DNA from: Herbidospora yilanensis
Lineage (GTDB): Bacteria > Actinomycetota > Actinomycetes > Streptosporangiales > Streptosporangiaceae
Assembly: GCF_001570565.1 (NCBI RefSeq)
Contig: NZ_BBXE01000017.1
Location: 124,001 to 188,000, forward strand
DNA: 64,000 nucleotides
Direction of reading: 5' to 3'
The translations under genes and the position numbers were made by a program. This document shows positions 53,240 to 61,700 of the stretch, one piece after another. Within the stretch, counting starts at the first letter, position 1. Every line of letters starts with the position of its first letter. The notes beneath the pieces were generated by a model. It had not been told where the DNA came from, ran no database searches, and worked only from the letters and a program-made list of their open reading frames with translations.

Positions 53240-53541
53240 GGAGTCTCCAGTAGGTTGCGCGCGACGGCATGCCCATCATGGCGCACTTGATTTCGGTTTT
53301 GTCACGTATCCCACGTATCAGTCATGTCCCCGCGCAACAACACGAATGACATTCGCGTTTCTTGTCCGAAAATGTCGAGACCTGTGCTCACGGAGGATGA
53401 CCTGTCGACTACCAAGAGTCTCCTTTGGGATGAATCAGTTGTGACGTGCATCTCAGAGTGGAAGACTCCCAAATGAGCGAAGGTTGTGCCGGGGGGCCGC
53501 CACGCTCGTTCACCCGGAACCGTCAGGGAGGTGGATCGGCA

Positions 53542-53564
53542 GACCGGAAGAACCTGTTCCGGTC
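53542..53564. promoter_or_regulatory. 8-bp inverted repeat upstream of the flavohemoprotein gene
   Basis: GACCGGAA (53542-53549) and TTCCGGTC (53557-53564) flank a 7-nt spacer, 20 bp before the flavohemoprotein ATG. It could be an operator or a 5'-UTR hairpin. The rest of the 53240-53584 spacer is less GC-rich and contains no gene I can support. Confidence 0.5.
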
Positions 53565-53584
53565 ACTCAGGGTGGGACCATTAC

Positions 53585-54700
53585 ATGTCGTTGAATCCGC
53601 GCCTCGTCAAAGAGAGTTTCTCCGTCGTCGAGCCTGTCGCGGAGCGAGCAGCCGCGTACTTCTACGGCCGCCTGTTCGCGCAGAGTCCGCATCTCCGGGG
53701 CATGTTCCCCCCGGCGATGGACATCACGCGAGACCGTCTGTTCGGCTCGCTGACCCGGATCGTCTGGATGTTGGACAGCCCGGACAGCCTGGGGGGTTAT
53801 CTGGGACAACTCGGACGTGACCACCGTAAGTACGGGGTCGTCGCCGAGCACTACACCGCCGTCGGCAACGCGTTGCTGGCGACCATCAAACGCTTCGCGG
53901 CCGAGATCTGGAACGCGGAGATCGAGGCGGCCTGGGTGGCCGCCTACACCGCCGCCGCCGACGCGATGATCGGGGCGGCCGACGCCGACGCGGGCAAGAA
54001 CCCCGCCTGGTGGCTGGCCGAGGTGGTCGACCACGACCGCCGCGCGCCCGACATCACCGTCATCACGCTCCGGCCCGGCCAGCGTATGGACTTCGTGCCG
54101 GGCCAGTACGTCAACGTGCAGGTCGCCCGCTGGCCCCGCGTCTGGCGGACCTACTCCATCGCCAACGCGCCCCGGGCCGACAACACCATCACACTGCACG
54201 TGCGCACCCTGCCGGGCGGCTGGGTGAGCACCGCGCTCGCGCAGTACACCAAGGTGGGCGACCAGCTCCTCCTCGGCCCGCCGGTCGGCACCATGGCACC
54301 ACCCGACGGCGGGCGCGACATCCTCTGTGTGGCGGGCGGCACCGGCCTGGCCCCGCTGAAGGCCATCGTCGAGCAGGTCATCTCCTCGGGACGGCGGCCC
54401 AACATCTCCATGATCGTGGGCGCCCGCCGGGCCGCCGAGCTCTACGACCTGCCCGACCTGCGCCGCATGGAGTCGGGCTTCCCGTGGCTGAGCGTGCTGC
54501 CGGTGGTGTCGCAGGACGAGTCGTACACGGGCATGCGGGGCGACCTCGACGAGGTGGTGCCGAGGATCAGCTCGTGGACCGGCCACGAGGTGTACGTGTG
54601 CGGGCCGGCGTCCATGGTCAACGCGACCGTGCGGCGGCTGCTCGACAGCGGGGTGCCGCTGTCGTCCATCCACCGGGACGCGATCCAGGGCGAACCCTGA
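53585..54700 (+). CDS. flavohemoprotein-type globin/FAD-NAD(P)H reductase
   Basis: A 371-residue protein starting MSLNPRLVKESFSVVEPVAE. Globin domain, residues 1-140: FYGRLFAQSPHLRGMFP, DRLFGSLTRIVWMLDSPDSL, LGRDHRKYGVVAEHY (proximal His of the RDHRKYGV motif). FAD domain: MDFVPGQYVNVQVARWPRVW, then RTYSIANAP (FAD) and GGWVSTALAQ. NAD domain: CVAGGTGLAPLKAIVEQVIS, VYVCGPASMVNATVRRLLD. It is shorter than E. coli Hmp. Such proteins turn nitric oxide into nitrate with oxygen and NAD(P)H. A MoaD-like gene follows 40 bp later. Confidence 0.92.
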   Translation: MSLNPRLVKESFSVVEPVAERAAAYFYGRLFAQSPHLRGMFPPAMDITRDRLFGSLTRIVWMLDSPDSLGGYLGQLGRDHRKYGVVAEHYTAVGNALLATIKRFAAEIWNAEIEAAWVAAYTAAADAMIGAADADAGKNPAWWLAEVVDHDRRAPDITVITLRPGQRMDFVPGQYVNVQVARWPRVWRTYSIANAPRADNTITLHVRTLPGGWVSTALAQYTKVGDQLLLGPPVGTMAPPDGGRDILCVAGGTGLAPLKAIVEQVISSGRRPNISMIVGARRAAELYDLPDLRRMESGFPWLSVLPVVSQDESYTGMRGDLDEVVPRISSWTGHEVYVCGPASMVNATVRRLLDSGVPLSSIHRDAIQGEP

Positions 54701-54740
54701 ACCGCACCCGCGGACGCTCGGGGCCTGGCACGATGAACGG

Positions 54741-55052
54741 ATGAGAGCCCGGCCGGTCACCCTGGTGACCTTCGTGCTGCCCACCACCCTGCGCCACTGG
54801 ATCGGTGACGACACCCAGGTGCGCGTGTTCGCCGTGGCGCCCGGGGAGTCGGAGACCCCGACCCTCGGGGGCGCGCTCGACACGCTGCGCCGCACCCACC
54901 CGGATCTGGAGGGGCGGCTGCGCGACGAATACGGCGTCCTGCGCCGGCACATCGGCATCTTCGTGTGCGGCGAGAACGCCCGGCGCCTGGGCGGGCTCGA
55001 CTGCGAGCTCCCCCCGGGCGCCGAGGTCTACGTCCTCCCCGCGCTGGGTTAG
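54741..55052 (+). CDS. MoaD/ThiS-like small protein lacking a Gly-Gly tail
   Basis: A 103-residue protein starting MRARPVTLVTFVLPTTLRHW. The beta-grasp pattern is visible: VTLVTFVLPTTLRHWIGDDT, LGGALDTLRRTHPDLEGRLR (helix), HIGIFVCGENARRLGGLDCE, LPPGAEVYVLPALG. It resembles MoaD/ThiS sulfur carriers, but it ends PALG with no terminal Gly-Gly, the site of adenylation and thiocarboxylation in working carriers. It may be a non-carrier paralogue. It is 40 bp after the flavohemoprotein gene and overlaps the convergent protease end by 4 bp. Confidence 0.7.
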   Translation: MRARPVTLVTFVLPTTLRHWIGDDTQVRVFAVAPGESETPTLGGALDTLRRTHPDLEGRLRDEYGVLRRHIGIFVCGENARRLGGLDCELPPGAEVYVLPALG

Positions 55053-57907
55053 TACCGTTCCGCGATCCCGGCGTTCACCTCGGTGAGGACCACTCCGGTC
55101 TTGGCGTACCGCACCAGGTTCGGCGGCGACGGCGGCTGGGCCAGCGTGGCCTGGGCGTAGCGGACGGCGTCGCCGACCGTGCCGAGGCCGAGGGCCCTGA
55201 TCGTCGGAGTGCTGACGACGGTGCCGGCGTTGATCCTGCGGGTCGCCGTGTTGAGCAGGGCGGCCAGCAGGTCGGCGCGCAGCGTGCGCGGCTGCGTGAC
55301 CGGCGGGAAGAACACCGCGTCCGCCTCCTGCTGCGACAACCTGCCGTCGGGCGCCGACCCGTCGGCGCCGTCCCAGCGGGTGTCGGTGGCCTGCACCCTG
55401 GCCAGCGTCTCGGGCGTCCGCAGGTCGTCGCGGAGCGCCCACAGAGCCCGCAGCATCGGGTCACGGCTCGGCGCGACCGCGGTGACCGTGGTCGACGACG
55501 AGGCGGTGACCGGCGCGAACGAACAGGCCCCGCTTCCGTTCCGGTACGAGATGGACACGCCACCCGCGAAGGTCGCGCCCGGGAGGGCGAGCAGGGTCGG
55601 CCGGGCGGTGAAGACGATCGCCCGGTCGCCCGAGTTCGCGGCCAGGTCGCCGGGGTTCCAGGTGAGGGTCCTGGTGCCGTCGGCGTTCAGGGTCACCGTG
55701 GCCGGTTTCGGCCCGGCGCCCAGGTCGAGCGGCTTGCTGTAGTAGACGTCCTTCGGCACGGTGGCCGTGACGGCCACGTCCGAGGCGGCGTCACCACCCG
55801 CGTTCGCGTAGGTGATCGTGTACGTGATCGCCTCGCCCGCGCCGACCGACGGGGTCGCCGTCTGCGACACGGTCAGCCTGGGCGCCCGCGCGGTCGTCGT
55901 CGCGGCGGCGGTGTTGTCGGTCCGCGACGGGTCGGGCACGCCCTCGGCGTCGGTGCCGGTGACCGTGGCGGTGTTGGTGATCACGGTGCCGTCGGCGACC
56001 GCACAGGGCACCTGGTAGGTGAACGGCGTGGTCGTGGTCGCGCCGGCGGCCAGGTCGGGCAGCGTCCGGCGCTGGACCGTTCCGTCGGGCAGGGTGTCGG
56101 CGACCTCGATCGACCTGGCGGGGCCGGGGCCGAGGTCGGTGACTCCCACGGTGTAGGAGATGGTGTCGCCGCCGGCCGCCGACGCGCGGTCGGCCGTCTT
56201 GGTGAGCTTCAGGTCGGCCTGCTGCGTCATCGCCTTGAGGTCGCGCTCGGTCAGTTCCCTCGGCAGGTTCCGCCGCACGCCGTCGGCGAAGAAGCCGACG
56301 TTCAGCCGGGGGTCGTACTGGATGCCGGCCCAGTCGTCGTGGCCCTTCAGCTCGGTCTTCTGCTGGATGTTGCAGCCCTTGCCCGGCTCGCCGATGGAGT
56401 CGATCCAGTTGATGTCGGCCTCGGCCCCGGTCTCGGTGTCCCCGTCCTTGCCGTTCCAGTCGATGGGCTGGTCGTTGGCGTCGTCGAGCCGCCACTTGCC
56501 GCCGAGTCCCCAGATCGTCTTGCGGGCCGGGTCCGGCGTCGCGTGGAGGCGCTTGTTCTCGTCGAGTGCCGTCTCCTTCAGCGGCACGCCGAAGGCGGTG
56601 CCCTTGGCGGCGCTGCTGTAGTCGAGCGGGCGGTCCGGGTCGCGGCGCGGGAACTGGAGGGCGTAGTTCATCACGCTCAGGTAGTTGGGCTTGCAGTTGA
56701 CGTGGTCGCCGCCGCCGTGGCCCAGGCTCAGGGTGTGGCCGAGCTCGTGCATGAACGTCGAGCCCTCGATCACCTGCCGGTCGGCGTCGTCGTCGAAGTC
56801 CCAGGTGGCGACGGTGACGATGAAGTCGTTGCCGCCTTGGAGGGTGACCTCGTCGATCTCGGCCTGGCCCGAGGAGTCGGGGTCGGCCTCGTACTGGTGG
56901 CCGAAGATCATGTAGCGGTAGACCTGGCGGCGCGCGTTCAGGATGTTCGCGCAGTTCGGGCTCGCGCGGTCGGCCGCGGTGCCGAAGTGGCCGTCGCAGG
57001 CGACGTCGGGTTTGCCGCTCTTGAGGTCGTTGAAGTCGTCGAGGTCACCCGGCCCGGAGTCGTTGAACTTCACCACGTCGATCCGGGGCACCTGCTCGCC
57101 GCTGAGGACGTGCAGGTTGACGCCCCGGTATTTGCCGGGTTCGTACTGGTCGACCGGGGCGGCGGCGAACGCGTTCACCACGTCGGTGATCGCCCCCGGA
57201 CGGGGATCCGCGCCCTCCATGTGGTCGGCCTCGACGAACAGGTCCTTGCGGTAGGGCAGCGCGCCCATGTCGCCCAGGGGCAGGTCGACGGTGCCGTTCC
57301 CGTCGGCGTCGACGCCGTGGCCGGGGGCCTCCCAGACGTCCATGAGGCCGTCGCCGTCGCCGTCGGTGGTCTTGGCCTTCTGGAGGCAGTCGGGGGTGGT
57401 GATGGTGAAGTAGCCCCGGGCCGAGTCGACGGCGCTCTGCTCGCTCTCCCCCGCCAGCGACGTGACGTCCGCGCCCTGTTGCGCGGTCAGCCCGCCGCCG
57501 GTGAAGACGCACGTGTTCAAATCGAACTTCAGGTCGACGTGGTCGCCGGGCGCGCCCCAGTCGATGGGGTCGTCGGCGGTGAGGTCGTCCTGGTCCCACA
57601 GTTCCATGTGGATGTCGACGGGGTTCTGGCTCGTGTCGACGTCGGCCGAGTGCACCCAGTTGGTGCGGAAGTCGCCTCCATGGGCGCAGCAGAAGTCGTC
57701 CTTGCCGTCGTAGAGCTCCTCACCGCCGATCTTGAACTTCGGGTAGTAGTCGTTCGTGCACGCCTCACCGGCGCCCTCGTCGCAGGAGATCTCGACGACG
57801 CGGTAGAGGTGGACCGTGACCCTGACGGTCGCGGCGTGGGCCGGGGGTGCCACGAGAAAGGCCGCCACGACCAGTAACCCGGTCAGGGCGGCCTGCAGTC
57901 TCCTCAT
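55049..57907 (-). CDS. secreted metzincin-type metalloprotease with two DUF11 repeats
   Basis: A 952-residue protein with signal peptide MRRLQAALTGLLVVAAFLVA, cleaved near PPAHAA. Residues 180-215 hold a Ca-binding-like repeat (TDGDGDGLMDVWEAP, DADGNGTVDLP). The zinc site HELGHTLSLGH at 387-397 (HExxHxxGxxH-like with the third His) is followed by the Met-turn YLSVMNY near 409-415, as in metzincins. Two DUF11/CARDB-like beta domains follow (DLKLTKTADRASAAGGDTIS and LTVSQTATPSVGAGEAITYT), then a C-terminal helical and EF-like part (DGRLSQQEADAVFFP). It is probably an extracellular protease acting at the cell surface. Preprotein processing is not visible. Confidence 0.88.
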   Translation of the reverse strand: MRRLQAALTGLLVVAAFLVAPPAHAATVRVTVHLYRVVEISCDEGAGEACTNDYYPKFKIGGEELYDGKDDFCCAHGGDFRTNWVHSADVDTSQNPVDIHMELWDQDDLTADDPIDWGAPGDHVDLKFDLNTCVFTGGGLTAQQGADVTSLAGESEQSAVDSARGYFTITTPDCLQKAKTTDGDGDGLMDVWEAPGHGVDADGNGTVDLPLGDMGALPYRKDLFVEADHMEGADPRPGAITDVVNAFAAAPVDQYEPGKYRGVNLHVLSGEQVPRIDVVKFNDSGPGDLDDFNDLKSGKPDVACDGHFGTAADRASPNCANILNARRQVYRYMIFGHQYEADPDSSGQAEIDEVTLQGGNDFIVTVATWDFDDDADRQVIEGSTFMHELGHTLSLGHGGGDHVNCKPNYLSVMNYALQFPRRDPDRPLDYSSAAKGTAFGVPLKETALDENKRLHATPDPARKTIWGLGGKWRLDDANDQPIDWNGKDGDTETGAEADINWIDSIGEPGKGCNIQQKTELKGHDDWAGIQYDPRLNVGFFADGVRRNLPRELTERDLKAMTQQADLKLTKTADRASAAGGDTISYTVGVTDLGPGPARSIEVADTLPDGTVQRRTLPDLAAGATTTTPFTYQVPCAVADGTVITNTATVTGTDAEGVPDPSRTDNTAAATTTARAPRLTVSQTATPSVGAGEAITYTITYANAGGDAASDVAVTATVPKDVYYSKPLDLGAGPKPATVTLNADGTRTLTWNPGDLAANSGDRAIVFTARPTLLALPGATFAGGVSISYRNGSGACSFAPVTASSSTTVTAVAPSRDPMLRALWALRDDLRTPETLARVQATDTRWDGADGSAPDGRLSQQEADAVFFPPVTQPRTLRADLLAALLNTATRRINAGTVVSTPTIRALGLGTVGDAVRYAQATLAQPPSPPNLVRYAKTGVVLTEVNAGIAERY

Positions 57908-57990
57908 TTCGGGGTGCTCCTTCCGCGATGCTCGTGGTCGCAGAATGGAGCCGCCCGGCGGCGGGGCGCCTGAGCACCCCGGTACTCAAA

Positions 57991-58701
57991 TCAGGGGGAG
58001 ACGCGCCCGTTGGCGTTGAAGGCGGCGTGGGTGAGCGGCATCAGCCCGGCCCAGAGGGCCTCCATCTTCTCGGCCACCATCTCGATCTCGCGCTGCGGGA
58101 ACGACGGCACGGCGGCGCGCTCGTCCTTGGTGCGCAGCGACAGGAAGTGCATCAGCGCGCGGGCGTTGCAGGTGGCGTACATGGAGGAGAACAGCCCGAC
58201 GGGGAGCACCGCCCGCGCCACCTCGCGGGCCACGCCGGCCTCCAGCATCTTCTGGTACGCCGCGTAGGAGGCCCGGTAGGACTCCTCCATCGTCTCGGAG
58301 ACCAGGGTGTGCTGCTCGGGGGTGCCGTCGACGAACACGTACTTGCCGGGGCGGCCCTCCTGAACCAGCTTGCGGTCGGGGCCGGGCACGTAGAAGACCG
58401 GCTGAAGCTCCCGGTAGCGGCCGCTCTCCTCGTTGTAGGACCACACGCGGTGGCGGTGGAACTCGCGGAACACGAAGATCGGCGCGCTGATGAAGAAGGT
58501 CATCGAGTTGTGCTCGAACGGCGACCCGTGCCGGTCGCGCATCAGGAAGTTGATCAGGCCCTTCGACCGCTCGGGGTCTTTGTGGATCTCCTCAAGCGAC
58601 TGCTCCCCCGCCGTCGAGACCCGGGCCGCCCATAGCACATCCGAGTCGGACGCGCTGTGTTTCACCAGCTCAACGGTCACGTCACTCTGCAGTTTCACCA
58701 T
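57991..58701 (-). CDS. thyX: FAD-dependent thymidylate synthase
   Basis: A 236-residue protein starting MVKLQSDVTVELVKHSASDS. The ThyX motif RHRxxSxxxxSxR is complete as RHRVWSYNEESGR near 83-95. Upstream HGSPFEHNSMTFFISAPIFV and downstream LPVGLFSSMYATCNARALMH and FLSLRTKDERAAVPSFPQRE are family blocks. It makes dTMP from dUMP with methylene-THF and FADH2, without the ThyA mechanism. It lies 83 bp from the protease gene and about 78 bp from the ABC transporter end. Confidence 0.97.
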   Translation of the reverse strand: MVKLQSDVTVELVKHSASDSDVLWAARVSTAGEQSLEEIHKDPERSKGLINFLMRDRHGSPFEHNSMTFFISAPIFVFREFHRHRVWSYNEESGRYRELQPVFYVPGPDRKLVQEGRPGKYVFVDGTPEQHTLVSETMEESYRASYAAYQKMLEAGVAREVARAVLPVGLFSSMYATCNARALMHFLSLRTKDERAAVPSFPQREIEMVAEKMEALWAGLMPLTHAAFNANGRVSP

Positions 58702-58779
58702 GACGACGCACTCTACCGATCGCGGGACCCGCCCAGAAGACCGGGCCGGTGACGGCGGCCCGGTCTCCGGGACCGGTGC

Positions 58780-59558
58780 TCAGGTGATGTCCCTCCGTGT
58801 GGTGGTGAGGTTGGCGACGACGGCGAACAGCAGGGCGTACCCGATCAGGACGAGCGCGCCGCCCCAGGCGGGCAGCAGGTTCGACTCCCCGAGGCCGGTG
58901 TCGAAGTCGATGCTCATCAGCGCCTGCGCCGCCCCGCCGGGCAACCACTTGCCGACCGTCTGGAGGGCGGGGAAGGAGCTGAGGACCGACTCGATCACGA
59001 ACGCCCACACGATGCCCCCGATCAGCGCGGCCACCTGGTTGCGCACCAGCGCGCCGAGGCCGATGCCGAACAGGGCGTACAGGATCATCGTGGCCAGCAC
59101 CCCGACCGCGAGCTGCGGGATGCGATTCGCCGTCAGGTCGACGGCGCCGCCGCCGATCAGCACGGCGGTGACGGCGACGACGGCGGTGAACAGCAACGAG
59201 ACGACGGCGAAGAAGGCGCCGATGATCACGCCCGCGCCGAGCTTGGCGGCGATGACCCGGCCGCGCTTGGGCGTGGTCAGGAACGTGCCGGTGATCGTCT
59301 GGTAGCGGTATTCGCCGGTCATGAGCACGATGCCGAGGATCATCGTGAAGATGTTCCCGTTGGCGTTGCTGAGGGCCAGCGGCAACCACGCGGGGTCGTC
59401 GAGCGCGGGCAGGGCGGGCTGGCCGTTGGGCGCCGGCGCCCCGGCCGTGGTGATCAGGAACACCAGGCCGAGCGAGGTCAGGGCGAGCATGACCAGGGCC
59501 ATCGCCCACCACAGGCGGGTGGTGAAGAGCTTCTGCAGCTCCGCGCGGATCAGGTTCG

Positions 59559-59562
<4 letters not shown>
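58780..59562 (-). CDS. ABC-2 type transporter permease
   Basis: A 260-residue protein starting MTNLIRAELQKLFTTRLWWA. Six hydrophobic segments are visible (MALVMLALTSLGLVFLI, IFTMILGIVLMTGEYRYQTI, GVIIGAFFAVVSLLFTAVVA, VLATMILYALFGIGLGALVR, AALIGGIVWAFVIESVL, GGALVLIGYALLFAVVANLT). GEYRYQTITGTFLTTP is typical of NatB/ABC-2 permeases that pair with bcrA-like ATPases. Its start overlaps the ATPase stop as ATGA. It is probably an export system or bacitracin-type resistance pump, but the substrate is unknown. Confidence 0.9.
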
Positions 59563-60452
<890 letters not shown>

Positions 60453-60506
60453 GGCGTTTCAAGTCTTTCTGCCGAGATCTGCCGGTTCCTCCTACCTGAA
60501 GAGGAT

Positions 60507-61622
60507 TTAGAGTCGGTAGATCCGACGAGCGTTCCCCGACCCGATCATCCCCGCGACCCGTTCCGCGTCTCCGCCCGACCAGTCGCCCGCGTCGATGCGG
60601 GCGGCCAGTTCGCGGGCCAGGACGGTGCGGTGCCGCAGCGCGCCCAGGTAGACGGTCTCGGCGACGCCCCAGCCGCCCGAACCGAACATGATCTTGTGGA
60701 ACGGCGCCAGGCCGAGCACCTCGGCGAGCCCGTCGCGGACGTCGACGTGCACGTGGGGGAACGTGGCGGCCAGGAACGCGGCCGCCCGCTCGTACGGCGA
60801 GCAGTGCAGCAGGATGACCGGCACCCCCAGCGGGCCGAGCACCCGGATGAAGGGGGCCAGCGCGGTCGGGTCGGACCGGTGCAGCACCCCGGGCTCGACC
60901 CCCGAGTGGCCGCAGGGGATCTGCAACGGCATCGCCCGCTCCCGCGCGACCTCGACGCCGGTCCAGAGCAGGTGGCGCAGCAGCACCGGGTCGGTGAGCG
61001 GCTTCTTGGGCTCGGCGGCCCGCCGTCCCGCCGCCGCCAGCACGGCCCCGCGCGCCGGCCGCACCGGATCGACGTCGAGCCCGCAGCGGTAGCCGATCAC
61101 GGTCGACAACCCGACCGCCCGGGAGGCCCGCGCGGCGACCTCGGTCCGCAGCCGGTCGAGGTAGGCGGGCGCGCTCAGCCCCTCCTCGGCGACGTCCTGC
61201 TCGACCCGTTCCAGCCGGACGATCTCGTCGGAGGCCGCGCCACCGAGACGTCCCGTTTCGGCCACCGACAGCAGGTCGGGCGAGGCCTCGGCGCCGGTGT
61301 CGACGAGGAAGGCGACGACCCCGGCGGCCCGCAGCAGCGTGCGGTTGACCTCGGCCGCGCCGAGTTCGGCCCGCCGGGCCAGGTAGACGGCGGCCGGGGC
61401 GTGCGGTTCGAGCCCCAGGACGGGCGCGCACCAGCGCCGGATCGCCACACCCTCGGGGGTGTCGAAATGGGTCGTCCCGGGCGGCGCGGGATGGCCCGCC
61501 CGGGTGATCAGCGTCTCGAACTGGGCCCTGACCAGGTCGTCGCGGCGCACCCCCTGGCAGTGGTGGTCGACCAGGGGCGCCGCCAGCGCCGCCCGGACCG
61601 GACCCGGCAGCACCGGCGTCAT
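60507..61622 (-). CDS. amidohydrolase family protein
   Basis: A 371-residue protein starting MTPVLPGPVRAALAAPLVDH. It has the amidohydrolase TIM-barrel marks: LVDHHCQG (metal HxH-like), AFLVDTGAE, STVIGYRCGLD, LQIPCGHSGVEPG, VPVILLHCSPYERAAAFLAA, PHVHVDVRDGLAEVL, FGSGGWGVAETVYLGALRHR. The HH(C) at the start and SGGWG replace parts of the usual pattern, so metal use is not certain. Similar proteins are related to FluG/gamma-glutamylanilide-type hydrolases. It stands between the ABC transporter and trpE genes. Confidence 0.85.
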   Translation of the reverse strand: MTPVLPGPVRAALAAPLVDHHCQGVRRDDLVRAQFETLITRAGHPAPPGTTHFDTPEGVAIRRWCAPVLGLEPHAPAAVYLARRAELGAAEVNRTLLRAAGVVAFLVDTGAEASPDLLSVAETGRLGGAASDEIVRLERVEQDVAEEGLSAPAYLDRLRTEVAARASRAVGLSTVIGYRCGLDVDPVRPARGAVLAAAGRRAAEPKKPLTDPVLLRHLLWTGVEVARERAMPLQIPCGHSGVEPGVLHRSDPTALAPFIRVLGPLGVPVILLHCSPYERAAAFLAATFPHVHVDVRDGLAEVLGLAPFHKIMFGSGGWGVAETVYLGALRHRTVLARELAARIDAGDWSGGDAERVAGMIGSGNARRIYRL

Positions 61623-61700
61623 TCCCTCGTCCCCCTCGTTACGACAGGGACAGGACTTTAGGGCCGGGGACGCCGGGCGGTCAGGCGATCGGTGCGATCT

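Noticed and set aside
53372-53476. A 34-codon frame (MSRPVLTEDDLSTTKSLLWD...) in the spacer before the flavohemoprotein
   Set aside because: No ribosome-binding site, no family resemblance, and low GC makes chance stops and starts more likely; kept as unproven.
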